7,726 bases of DNA from Candidatus Pacearchaeota archaeon (GTDB lineage: Archaea; Nanobdellota; Nanobdellia; Pacearchaeales; GW2011-AR1): assembly GCA_003554465.1 (NCBI GenBank), contig PWGL01000081.1, positions 1 to 7,726 of the forward strand, given 5' to 3'. The position numbers and the translations under genes were made by a program. This document shows, piece by piece, positions 1 to 5,771 of the stretch; position 1 is the first letter of the stretch; every line of letters begins with the position of its first letter. The notes below the pieces were generated by a model. It saw only the letters and a program-made list of their open reading frames with translations, was not told where the DNA came from and made no database searches.

Positions 1-1175
1 CCGCTATTTATGGGTATGACGAGATAAAAAAGGCATTGACATTACAAATGTTTGGAGGTGTAAAAAAAGAAAGAAGTGACGGGACTAAGACAAGAGATGA
101 TATTCATATACTATTAGTAGGGGATCCAGGTGTGGCAAAATCGGTCTCTTTAAAATATGTGAGCCAGGTAGCTCCTAAAGGACGATATATTTCCGGGAAG
201 TCGGCAACGGGTGCCGGAATAACTGCTACAGTAGTTAGAGATGAATACCTAAATGGTTGGTCTTTAGAGGCAGGAGCTATAGTTTTATCAAATAGAGGAA
301 TAGTATGTATTGATGAGTTAGAGAAAATGGGGGATGAAGATAGATCTACAATGCACGAGGCGCTGGAGCAGCAAACAGTAACAATTAGTAAAGCGAATGT
401 TCAGGCAACACTTCATGCCCAAACATCTGTATTGGCAGCAGCTAATCCAAAATTAGGAAGGTTCGACCCATATAAGACAGTTGCCAGCCAAATTGAATTG
501 CCGTCAACATTAATAAACAGATTTGATGTAATTTTTATTATGAAAGATAATCCTAACAAGTCTAAAGATAAAGCTATTGCAAACCATGTGCTTTTAGAGC
601 ATCAGGAAAATAGAGATAGGCAGCCACCTATAAATAGAGAACTATTAAGAAAATATATAGCGTATGCAAAACAACACATAAATCCTCATTTATCTGATGA
701 GGCAAAAAATAAGATAAGAGATTTTTATGTAGGGCTAAGAAATTCTCCCACAGATACAGAAGATCCTAATCAGTCAGTTCCAATATCTGCTAGACAACTA
801 GAGGCATTAGTCAGACTATCTGAAGCAAATGCAAAAGTTAGATTAAGCGACACCGTAGAGGAAAAAGATGCTAAAGTAGCCATAGATCTAATGAAATATT
901 ATTTAATGCAAGTAGGTTATGACTATGAAACTAAGTCATTTGATATTGATAGAGTGGCAACAGGAGTCTCAACTAGCGAAAGAGAAAGAATAAGAAGTGT
1001 TAAAAGTGCCCTGACAAAACTAGAGTCAAGATTGGGGAAGCTTATACCTGTTGAAGAGTTAAGGAAAGAATTGGGAGGGAAGATAGAAGAAGATCAAATT
1101 GATGAAGCATTGCAAAAACTTTCAATGTCTGGAGAAATATTTCACCCAAAAAAAGGCCATATACAAAAAATGTAA
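1..1175 (+). CDS. mcm: Minichromosome maintenance (MCM) replicative helicase, C-terminal part, 5' end outside window
   Basis: This is the AAA+ motor and C-terminal end of the archaeal MCM helicase, the hexameric ATPase that unwinds DNA at the replication fork. The reading frame is open from base 3 and begins with AIYGYDEIKKAL, the conserved stretch that opens the MCM ATPase box, so the TTG at 36 is not the start. About 390 residues are visible of a family length near 650-700. Walker A (GDPGVAKS) is encoded at 120-143, Walker B (IVCIDELEKM) near 300-330, the sensor-1 Asn in LAAANP near 435-452, and the arginine-finger motif LINRFD near 513-530. The last 70 or so residues look like the usual winged-helix domain. 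No intein interrupts the visible ATPase motifs. It is followed 56 bp later by an RPA32-like gene on the same strand. Confidence 0.97.
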   Translation, partial: AIYGYDEIKKALTLQMFGGVKKERSDGTKTRDDIHILLVGDPGVAKSVSLKYVSQVAPKGRYISGKSATGAGITATVVRDEYLNGWSLEAGAIVLSNRGIVCIDELEKMGDEDRSTMHEALEQQTVTISKANVQATLHAQTSVLAAANPKLGRFDPYKTVASQIELPSTLINRFDVIFIMKDNPNKSKDKAIANHVLLEHQENRDRQPPINRELLRKYIAYAKQHINPHLSDEAKNKIRDFYVGLRNSPTDTEDPNQSVPISARQLEALVRLSEANAKVRLSDTVEEKDAKVAIDLMKYYLMQVGYDYETKSFDIDRVATGVSTSERERIRSVKSALTKLESRLGKLIPVEELRKELGGKIEEDQIDEALQKLSMSGEIFHPKKGHIQKM

Positions 1176-1201
1176 ATCAAGGGGAAGATTTTAAAGTAAA
1201 C

Positions 1202-1213
1202 AAAATATAAATA
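1202..1213 (+). promoter_or_regulatory. Candidate TATA box for the RPA32-like gene
   Basis: The AT-only stretch AAAATATAAATA lies about 26 bp upstream of the ATG at 1232. That spacing would give a leaderless or nearly leaderless transcript, and no convincing Shine-Dalgarno site is visible. The gene could equally be read through from MCM, 56 bp upstream. The local A/T richness makes a chance match easy. Confidence 0.35.
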
Positions 1214-1231
1214 TAAATAAGAAAAAGGAAA

Positions 1232-1870
1232 ATGACTGGAGAAAAATTCAAAAGAGCTACTGCATGTAAAATTAGACTGGGAGATATAAAATCAGGAAAA
1301 CCAGTAAAGAAAGAGGAAGATAAGTTAGACTTTGTCTTAATAAATAATGAAGAAATAAGAAGAGTGAATGTAGTAGCAAATATAATTGAAAGATTTGACA
1401 ATCCAGGGGAGAAAAAATATACTTTCCTGACCATCGATGATGCTTCTGGACAATTATCATTAAAAATTTTTGGGGAAGATGTGGAAAAATTCAAGGAAAT
1501 AGCTCAAGGAGATACCGTAATGACTATAGGAAAGCTAAGAGAGTATAAGGAAGAGATATATGTGCAGCCAAAAATAATTAAAAAGAAAGATCCCAGATAC
1601 TTACTAGTTAGGAAATTAGAACTAGAAAATTTAGAAAAAGATAGAAATAAAGAGAAGGGTAAAAGCGAAAATAAAGAGGAATCTAAAGAAATTAAAAACA
1701 AAATTATAGATATGATTAGGGATGCAGAGGAACAAGGAGGAATAGAGACTGATAAAATAATTATGGAATTGGATGCACCTCCAGAAGTTATAAATGAAAA
1801 AATTCAAAAATTGTTAGAAGAAGGCTTAGCCTATGAGCCTAAACCTGGAAAAATTAGATATTTAGGTTGA
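1232..1870 (+). CDS. RPA32-like single-stranded DNA-binding protein (OB fold plus winged helix)
   Basis: The 212-residue product resembles the small subunit of archaeal replication protein A (the RPA32/RPA2-like, COG3390-type group), which protects single-stranded DNA in replication and repair. The N-terminal half carries the family pattern: RATACKIRLGDI near residues 8-19, then one OB fold at about 41-118 including IRRVNVVANIIERF, the strand pair KKYTFLTIDDASGQLSLKIFG, GDTVMTIGKLREY and IYVQPKII. A Lys/Glu-rich linker (about 128-155) leads to a likely winged-helix domain (about 156-212) of the sort that recruits partner proteins. There is no zinc finger, so this is the small-subunit type rather than the large multi-OB type. 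The ATG at 1232 places the conserved N-terminus correctly. Its position just behind MCM fits a replication-fork role; an RPA large subunit is not in the window. Confidence 0.88.
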   Translation: MTGEKFKRATACKIRLGDIKSGKPVKKEEDKLDFVLINNEEIRRVNVVANIIERFDNPGEKKYTFLTIDDASGQLSLKIFGEDVEKFKEIAQGDTVMTIGKLREYKEEIYVQPKIIKKKDPRYLLVRKLELENLEKDRNKEKGKSENKEESKEIKNKIIDMIRDAEEQGGIETDKIIMELDAPPEVINEKIQKLLEEGLAYEPKPGKIRYLG

Positions 1871-1893
1871 TTTTTTATATGATAATATTTTTT
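1871..1893 (+). terminator. T-rich terminator region behind the RPA32-like gene
   Basis: Two runs of six T (1871-1876 and 1888-1893) follow directly after the stop codon. Archaeal RNA polymerase can terminate on U-rich stretches without a strong hairpin, and the next gene is convergent, so a stop here makes sense. The assignment rests on composition and position only. Confidence 0.45.
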
Positions 1894-1901
1894 ATGAGAT
1901 T

Positions 1902-1918
1902 TTTATTAAAAATAAAAA
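1902..1918 (-). terminator. Oligo-T terminator of tRNA-Asn
   Basis: Read on the minus strand, the tRNA is followed within a few bases by CTTTTTATTTTTAAT, two runs of five T. This matches the short U-rich stops that end archaeal tRNA transcripts. With the T runs on the other strand it makes a bidirectional terminator zone between the convergent blocks. Confidence 0.55.
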
Positions 1919-1919
1919 G

Positions 1920-1992
1920 CGTCCGGAGGAGGACTTGAACCTCCGACCCTGCGATTAACAGTCGCATGCTCTACCTACTGAGCTATCCGGAC
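1920..1992 (-). tRNA. tRNA-Asn, anticodon GTT
   Basis: The minus strand folds into a complete cloverleaf. The acceptor stem GTCCGGA/TCCGGAC has seven pairs, the D stem is GCTC/GAGC with loop AGTAGGTA, the anticodon stem is TGCGA/TCGCA with loop CTGTTAA (anticodon GTT), the variable loop is GGGTC, and the T stem is GGAGG/CCTCC with loop TTCAAGT. The discriminator base is G (position 1920), as is usual for tRNA-Asn. CCA is not encoded, so the CCA-adding enzyme must supply it. There is no intron in the anticodon loop. The gene lies 50 bp downstream of the Dim2-like gene on the same strand and has its own TATA-like box. Confidence 0.97.
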
Positions 1993-2014
1993 TTAAGGAA
2001 CTAAAAATATATTG

Positions 2015-2024
2015 ATTTTTAAAC
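2015..2024 (-). promoter_or_regulatory. Candidate TATA box for tRNA-Asn
   Basis: On the minus strand GTTTAAAAAT is centred about 27 bp upstream of the tRNA 5' end, the expected distance for an archaeal TATA box with initiation at or near the mature 5' end. It lies in the 50-bp gap behind the Dim2-like gene, so read-through from that gene is an alternative. Confidence 0.45.
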
Positions 2025-2042
2025 TTATTTATTCTTATTTTT

Positions 2043-2606
2043 TCATGATTTCTTGTTATTCTCTTTCTCTGAACCCTCTTGAATGTTATTTTTAAAGCTC
2101 TCTTTCAAGCCTATATCCTGAGGCATCTTCTTTAAATCTTTCATTTCTTTTTCCAAATAAGTATATACCTTAGAATGGTCGCTTCCTTGAACCAATTTTT
2201 TTATTGTCAAAACAGTCCTCTCAACATTTTCATTTTGACCTAACACACTTACGGTGCTATCATGTAAGATTATGTAACAGCCAGAAATATCATTTAATAA
2301 CTTTATTGTCCTAGCATTTCTACCTATAACTCTAGCTCTTATTGTGGAAATATCTTTCCTTTTAGTCATATTTTTTATATTAACGTCTTCTAAAATACAA
2401 TCATCTTCTTTTAAAATTAAGGCCTGTTTTATCTTAAAATTCCTATCTAGTGCCCTTAGAACTTTTTTTGCTACAAATTTATCTAGCTCCTCTCCTTCTA
2501 ACATAATCCTATTTTTATTAATATTTATCTGGACATTCAACTCTCTTTCCAATATTTTTTTCTTTTCCTTAATCCTTGAAATAGTTTTATCTTTTAACTC
2601 TTCCAT
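2043..2606 (-). CDS. Dim2/Pno1-type KH-domain RNA-processing protein
   Basis: The product (187 residues from the ATG at 2606) matches the archaeal Dim2/Pno1/Krr1 group of two-KH proteins (COG1094-type), which bind 16S rRNA near its 3' end during small-subunit maturation. KH1 spans about residues 8-55 but has no recognisable GxxG loop (the position reads IKEKKK). KH2 spans about 89-152 with VIGRNART, a GxxA version of the loop, followed by the typical GCYIILHDSTVSVLG strands and a conserved HSKVYTYLEKEM helix. The tail is Lys/Glu/Asn-rich and probably disordered. An upstream TTG would lengthen the protein by 21 residues, but these are coded inside the end of aIF1A and do not match the family, so the ATG 14 bp behind aIF1A is preferred. 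No Shine-Dalgarno site is visible; it is probably co-transcribed with aIF1A. Confidence 0.87.
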   Translation of the reverse strand: MEELKDKTISRIKEKKKILERELNVQININKNRIMLEGEELDKFVAKKVLRALDRNFKIKQALILKEDDCILEDVNIKNMTKRKDISTIRARVIGRNARTIKLLNDISGCYIILHDSTVSVLGQNENVERTVLTIKKLVQGSDHSKVYTYLEKEMKDLKKMPQDIGLKESFKNNIQEGSEKENNKKS

Positions 2607-2620
2607 TTTAAAATATCGTT

Positions 2621-2953
2621 TTAGAATTCTTCCTCGACATCCTTCAAATAACCATTCTTCCTTAGCCAATTGACATGCCCTTTCCTATATTTATAAAAAA
2701 CATCACCTTTCTTTTCTTCCTCATATTTTTGAGGCCTAACTGTAACTACATCCCCTTCTCTCAGCCATAAAAATTTTTTTAATTTCCCAGGAACCTTACA
2801 ATTCCTAGAATGACCATCCATGCACTTAACAATCATTCTTCCCCCACCCACTCTCTGTTCTATAACTCCTAAAACTTGTCCTTTCTTCGGTAACCTAACT
2901 CTACCTATTCCTTGACTTTCATGATTCCTATTATTATTTTTCTTTTTCGCCAT
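2621..2953 (-). CDS. Translation initiation factor aIF1A
   Basis: The 110-residue protein is the archaeal homologue of eIF1A, which binds the small ribosomal subunit near the A site and helps in start-codon selection. The N-terminal tail is basic (MAKKKNNNRN). The S1-like OB fold begins at RVRLPKKGQVLGVIEQRVGGGRM (split about residues 18-40) and continues through VKCMDGHSRNCKVPGKLKK and LWLREGDVVTVRP. The tail holds YRKGHVNWLRKNGYL, the helix typical of aIF1A, and an acidic end. Length and domain layout are normal for the family. The Dim2-like gene starts 14 bp downstream, so the two probably form one transcript; RIO1 kinase, often found between them in archaea, is absent. No Shine-Dalgarno site precedes the ATG, but a TATA-like box lies about 31 bp upstream. 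Confidence 0.95.
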   Translation of the reverse strand: MAKKKNNNRNHESQGIGRVRLPKKGQVLGVIEQRVGGGRMIVKCMDGHSRNCKVPGKLKKFLWLREGDVVTVRPQKYEEEKKGDVFYKYRKGHVNWLRKNGYLKDVEEEF

Positions 2954-2975
2954 TTTATATTAAGTATAATTCCCT

Positions 2976-2990
2976 AATCATATATTACAT
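2976..2990 (-). promoter_or_regulatory. Candidate TATA box for aIF1A
   Basis: ATGTAATATATGATT on the minus strand is centred about 31 bp upstream of the aIF1A ATG, consistent with a leaderless or very short leader. A second TATA-like element (CTTAAAAAC on the minus strand, near 3003-3011) lies further upstream, so the exact start is uncertain, and read-through from the DUF424 gene is possible. Confidence 0.4.
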
Positions 2991-3021
2991 ATCTCTTTTA
3001 GGGTTTTTAAGTTTTGGTGAT

Positions 3022-3318
3022 TTATAGAAAAACTAGAGCAAAAGGTATATCTTCTACTTTCTTTATACATTCTTCCTTTATAATCCCATACTCAAGAGCA
3101 ATATTAATAGAATTTTCTCCTACAATATTAAATGTTGCATCTTCTTTATCTTGACTCTCTATAATGTCTTTAACCTCTTTCTCACTTAAATTATCACCTC
3201 TAAAAAAGCTTTCCCTAACATCTAGCTGTTTCTTACCTTCTTCAAACTTTTCTCCCAACAAATCTTCATCACAAATAGAAACTATATTTCTATAAGAGTT
3301 ATGTATTTTTACAATCAT
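3022..3318 (-). CDS. DUF424-family protein, function unknown
   Basis: The 98-residue product matches the DUF424 (COG2412-type) family, small archaeal proteins without an established function. The N-terminus MIVKIH followed by IVSICDEDLLGEKFEEGKK and LDVRESFF reproduces the family opening, and the second half carries the FNIVGENSINIALEYGII segment followed by VEDIPFALVFL, the usual C-terminal strand. It appears to be a single compact alpha/beta domain with no signal peptide or membrane segment and no obvious metal or nucleotide motif. It lies between aIF2-beta and aIF1A on the same strand, which suggests a translation-related role; that is inference from context only. The ATG is preceded by a TATA-like box about 27 bp upstream and no Shine-Dalgarno site. 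Confidence 0.88.
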   Translation of the reverse strand: MIVKIHNSYRNIVSICDEDLLGEKFEEGKKQLDVRESFFRGDNLSEKEVKDIIESQDKEDATFNIVGENSINIALEYGIIKEECIKKVEDIPFALVFL

Positions 3319-3340
3319 ATTTAGAAATAACTTTTTGGCT

Positions 3341-3351
3341 ATTTAAATTTT
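3341..3351 (-). promoter_or_regulatory. Candidate TATA box for the DUF424 gene
   Basis: AAAATTTAAAT on the minus strand is centred about 27 bp upstream of the ATG at 3318, the right spacing for a leaderless transcript. A purine-rich stretch (CAAAGAACAAAA) stands upstream where a BRE would be. This suggests that the gene has its own promoter rather than depending on aIF2-beta. Confidence 0.5.
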
Positions 3352-3368
3352 GTTCTTTGAAATATTAC

Positions 3369-3375
3369 AAAAAAA
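3369..3375 (-). terminator. U-run terminator behind aIF2-beta
   Basis: A run of seven A on the plus strand gives ACTTTTTTTG on the minus strand, about 40 bp after the aIF2-beta stop codon. No strong hairpin precedes it. A U7 stretch is sufficient for factor-independent termination in several archaea. Confidence 0.4.
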
Positions 3376-3414
3376 GTATTGCCAATAGATATTGATAGAT
3401 ATATAAAATTTTAT

Positions 3415-3816
3415 TCAGATAGAGTATATAGGCTGCTTATCCCCACATGCAAGACAATTTATAGAATATTTACCCTTTTTCTCCTTTATTTCCGTATCTG
3501 GCTTTCCACAATTCTTACAAACAACATATTTATCAAAATATTCTCTTAATTTATCTTTTACTTGCTTTTTTGGAATTTTTATATATAAAAACAACCTATG
3601 GCCTTTGACATCCCCCTTAGCCGCAAGCTCTTTTTCCAAAAACTTTTCCACATGTTTCTCATCTCTATTTAAATATGAAGATATCTTTCCAAAATTATTT
3701 ATTATGGTTTTATTTCCTTCAAAAGTTATTACCGCATCAGGCATCTCGAACCTACTGCTAGAAGTTTCTTTCTCAATCTTACTATACGCATTATCCAATA
3801 ATTCATCATATGACAT
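3415..3816 (-). CDS. Translation initiation factor aIF2, beta subunit
   Basis: The 133-residue protein is the beta subunit of the aIF2 heterotrimer that delivers initiator Met-tRNA to the small ribosomal subunit. From the ATG at 3816 it begins MSYDELLDNAYSKI, the helix known to contact the gamma subunit. The central alpha/beta domain follows (about residues 22-90: FEMPDAVITFEGNKTIINNF, then YLNRDEKHVEKFLEKEL). A C-terminal zinc ribbon has Cys100, Cys103, Cys121 and Cys124 (VCKNCGKPDTEI and NCLACGDKQPIYSI). The length is normal for the family. A TTG 18 codons upstream (3870) is open, but it adds non-family sequence and would place the TATA-like box inside the gene, so the ATG is chosen. The divergent neighbour is a nitroreductase-family gene. 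Confidence 0.95.
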   Translation of the reverse strand: MSYDELLDNAYSKIEKETSSSRFEMPDAVITFEGNKTIINNFGKISSYLNRDEKHVEKFLEKELAAKGDVKGHRLFLYIKIPKKQVKDKLREYFDKYVVCKNCGKPDTEIKEKKGKYSINCLACGDKQPIYSI

Positions 3817-3836
3817 AATTACAAAGGTTATAGAGG

Positions 3837-3847
3837 GTTTAAAAATC
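3837..3847 (-). promoter_or_regulatory. Candidate TATA box for aIF2-beta
   Basis: GATTTTTAAAC on the minus strand is centred about 26 bp upstream of the ATG at 3816, giving a leaderless transcript. This position helps to decide the start codon, since the longer TTG start would lie upstream of the box. Confidence 0.5.
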
Positions 3848-3927
3848 TTAACTTTTAAATCATGGCTCAATTCTGGACAGATTGTATAAAAATCCTATAA
3901 AGTAAAAAATTTTGAGAATTGCGTTAA

Positions 3928-3937
3928 TTTTTTATAC
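3928..3937 (+). promoter_or_regulatory. Candidate TATA box for the nitroreductase-family gene
   Basis: TTTTTTATAC is centred about 26 bp upstream of the ATG at 3959, in the 142-bp divergent gap with aIF2-beta. The spacing predicts a leaderless message, and no Shine-Dalgarno site is present before the ATG. Confidence 0.55.
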
Positions 3938-3958
3938 CTCTAAATATATAGTACAAAC

Positions 3959-4513
3959 ATGGAACTTGACAAAGCAATTGAAAAAAGACATTCGGTAAGA
4001 ACATTTAAACAAAAGAAGCCAGACTGGAGAAAAATTATTGAAGTTATAGATGCTGCTATAAAGGGACCTTTAGCAGGAAATGCGGGAACATTAAAATTTT
4101 TACTTGTTGATAAAAGTGAAAAAATCAAAAGATTGGCAAAGGCTTCACAACAAAGCTTTATTCAAAACTCAAAATACTTAGTAATTGTCTGTAGCGACCC
4201 GGCACAATTAGAAAGAAGTTATGACGATAGGGCAAAAAAATATTTGAGACAGCAGGCAGGAGCTGCCATACAAAATTTCTTGCTAAAACTGACCGATTTA
4301 GAACTAGCAACATGTTGGGTAGGTGCATTCCAAGATGAGGAAGTGAAAAGGATTTTAAATATTCCTAAAGATATAGAAGTAGAGGCATTATTCCCTATAG
4401 GTTATGAACTTGGAAAAGGAAAACAACCAACAAAACCTGACTTAGATAATAATTTATTTTTCAATAAGTGGAAACAGAAAAAAATGTCTCCTGAAAAAAT
4501 GCCTAGAGACTAA
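3959..4513 (+). CDS. Nitroreductase-family FMN oxidoreductase
   Basis: The 184-residue product belongs to the nitroreductase superfamily, dimeric FMN enzymes that use NAD(P)H to reduce various acceptors. The opening AIEKRHSVRTF (residues 6-16) holds the Arg/Ser/Arg cluster that binds the FMN phosphate. GPLAGNAGTLKFLLV (about 36-50) corresponds to the P-S-x-x-N-x-Q-P-W-type flavin segment, though with AGTLKF instead of the usual Gln-Pro-Trp. QQAGAAIQNFLLKLTDLELATCWVGAF (split about 98-124) is the conserved helix and Gly-rich turn, and ALFPIGYELGK (about 143-153) is the typical C-terminal strand. There is no ferredoxin domain and no membrane segment. The substrate cannot be predicted. It is a single gene, divergent from aIF2-beta and convergent with ftsZ. 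Confidence 0.9.
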   Translation: MELDKAIEKRHSVRTFKQKKPDWRKIIEVIDAAIKGPLAGNAGTLKFLLVDKSEKIKRLAKASQQSFIQNSKYLVIVCSDPAQLERSYDDRAKKYLRQQAGAAIQNFLLKLTDLELATCWVGAFQDEEVKRILNIPKDIEVEALFPIGYELGKGKQPTKPDLDNNLFFNKWKQKKMSPEKMPRD

Positions 4514-4572
4514 TTAAATTTGATAACAACTTTATTTCTGTAAATAAATAGAAAATAATAATAATCAAATTA

Positions 4573-4613
4573 TAAAAAAAGAAGAAAACGGCCTTCCCCT
4601 TATGAGGAAGGCC
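4573..4613 (-). terminator. Intrinsic-type hairpin and U-tract terminator of ftsZ
   Basis: On the minus strand, 45 bp after the ftsZ stop codon, GGCCTTCC and GGAAGGCC form a perfect eight-pair stem around an eight-base loop (arms 4590-4597 and 4606-4613). The stem is followed at once by GTTTTCTTCTTTTTTTATA. This is the architecture of a bacterial intrinsic terminator. The U tract occurs only on the minus-strand side, so the signal is directed at ftsZ rather than at the convergent nitroreductase gene. Confidence 0.8.
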
Positions 4614-4658
4614 AGAACTAAAAGACTAAGGGAATTTGAATCTGACCTAATCAGTTAG

Positions 4659-5756
4659 CTACTTATAAACTTCGATACCTAGTTCATCAGAGATCTCTCT
4701 GGAAGGTTCACTGTTGCTTCCTTCAGATGCTTGAGCTTGGCCTGGCTTACCCAAAATAAATGGGCTACTTACTCCAGTCATAATTGTAATAACTCTAACT
4801 TTTCCTTCGAATTCCTTATTAATCCTGGCACCAATTATAACCTGCGCATCTGTATCTAACTTCTCTGAAACCATCTGGCCAATAGAGCTGAACTCTTCTA
4901 ATTTCATATCTGGGCCACCGGTTACATGAATCAAAGCTCCTGTAGCTCCTTTATAATCGACATCTAGCAATGGATGGCTTAAAGCTTGTTCTACTGCTTC
5001 TTCCACCCTGTTCTTAGTATCTGCTTCACCAATACCTATACAACTAACATCACCATTTTTCATAATTGTGCTAACATCTGCATAGTCTAAATTAATCAAT
5101 GATGGGAGGGTAATTGTTTCTACAATTCCTTTAATCATTGTTGAGACTAACTCATTAGCTACGGCGAAAGCTTGTTGCATCGGTAAATTTCCAGCTATAT
5201 CTACTAATCTATTATTGTCTATCACTATAACTGTATCACTGACTTCTCTCAATTCTTGAAGACCGAATTCGGCCTTGTCGATTCTAGCTTTTTCACTATC
5301 AAAAGGCATCGTTACTACACTGATAACCACGGATCCATTCTCTTTAGCTGTCTGAGCTACTATAGGTGCTCCACCAGTTCCTGTACCTCCACCCATTCCG
5401 GCAACCACAAAAACCATGTCAGCTCCTGAAACAGATTTCTTAACATCACTAACTGCTTCTTTTGCTGCCTCTCTACCCTTTTGTGGGTATCCCCCACATC
5501 CAAGACCCCTTGTAAGATCTTTACCAATAAGTAATTTCTCATCAGCCTTAGAAATAGAAAGGTGTAATGCATCTGTATTTGCTGCATAAACTGTAGCTCC
5601 GTCAATTCCTTTGTTAAACAACCATGTTACTGTATTTCCACCAGCTCCTCCAACACCAAAAACTTTTATGTTGGCCTTACCAGCTTTAAGTTCATCGAAG
5701 TTGATTGAGTTCTTATCTGCATTCTCAACAGCCTCTTTTGCAAAATCTAACGGCAT
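4659..5756 (-). CDS. ftsZ: Cell division GTPase FtsZ (archaeal FtsZ1-like)
   Basis: FtsZ is the tubulin-like GTPase that polymerises into the division ring on the inner face of the membrane. The 365-residue product has all core motifs: KVFGVGGAGGN (31-41) for nucleotide binding, AANTDA (58-63), the archaeal-type RGLGCGGYPQKGREAA (83-98), the tubulin signature GGGTGTGGAP (122-131), and the T7 synergy loop NLDYADVSTIM (222-232) with the Asp residues that complete the neighbour's active site. The core ends near VRVITIMTGV (320-329). A short Ser/Glu/Gln-rich linker leads to a terminal peptide ELGIEVYK that may be the docking motif for a membrane anchor such as SepF (inference). The ATG is preceded by AAGGAGGTT at a 7-nt spacing, and the gene closes with a hairpin terminator. 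No sepF or second ftsZ is in the window. Confidence 0.97.
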   Translation of the reverse strand: MPLDFAKEAVENADKNSINFDELKAGKANIKVFGVGGAGGNTVTWLFNKGIDGATVYAANTDALHLSISKADEKLLIGKDLTRGLGCGGYPQKGREAAKEAVSDVKKSVSGADMVFVVAGMGGGTGTGGAPIVAQTAKENGSVVISVVTMPFDSEKARIDKAEFGLQELREVSDTVIVIDNNRLVDIAGNLPMQQAFAVANELVSTMIKGIVETITLPSLINLDYADVSTIMKNGDVSCIGIGEADTKNRVEEAVEQALSHPLLDVDYKGATGALIHVTGGPDMKLEEFSSIGQMVSEKLDTDAQVIIGARINKEFEGKVRVITIMTGVSSPFILGKPGQAQASEGSNSEPSREISDELGIEVYK

Positions 5757-5762
5757 TTTCTT

Positions 5763-5771
5763 AACCTCCTT
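5763..5771 (-). promoter_or_regulatory. Strong Shine-Dalgarno site of ftsZ
   Basis: AAGGAGGTT on the minus strand lies seven bases upstream of the ftsZ ATG and matches the anti-Shine-Dalgarno end of 16S rRNA almost perfectly. It fixes the start codon and shows that ftsZ is translated from a leadered message, unlike most genes to its left. Confidence 0.9.

Noticed and set aside
1177..1701. Minus-strand open frames antisense to the RPA32-like gene
   Set aside because: They are rich in Phe, Leu, Ser and Ile, as expected from the complement of an A-rich coding strand, and match no family; the plus-strand gene explains the region.
2344..2673. Plus-strand frame of 109 codons with membrane-like composition opposite the Dim2-like gene
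   Set aside because: The hydrophobic look is a by-product of the Lys/Glu-rich gene on the other strand; there is no convincing promoter or ribosome-binding site.
3385..3403. ATAGATAT direct repeats between aIF2-beta and the DUF424 gene
   Set aside because: Two short copies in simple A/T sequence; no spacing or conservation suggests a repeat array or operator.
3868..3921. Seven-base inverted repeat CAATTCT/AGAATTG between the divergent aIF2-beta and nitroreductase promoters
   Set aside because: The arms are short and separated by 40 bp; a match of this size is expected by chance in an AT-rich gap of 142 bp.
4531..4548. Small hairpin TTTATTT/AAATAAA behind the nitroreductase gene as its terminator
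   Set aside because: The stem is entirely A/T and has no following T run; too weak to annotate.
5360..5605. Second minus-strand frame inside ftsZ
   Set aside because: It lies in a shifted frame fully inside a well-conserved gene and shows no recognisable motifs.
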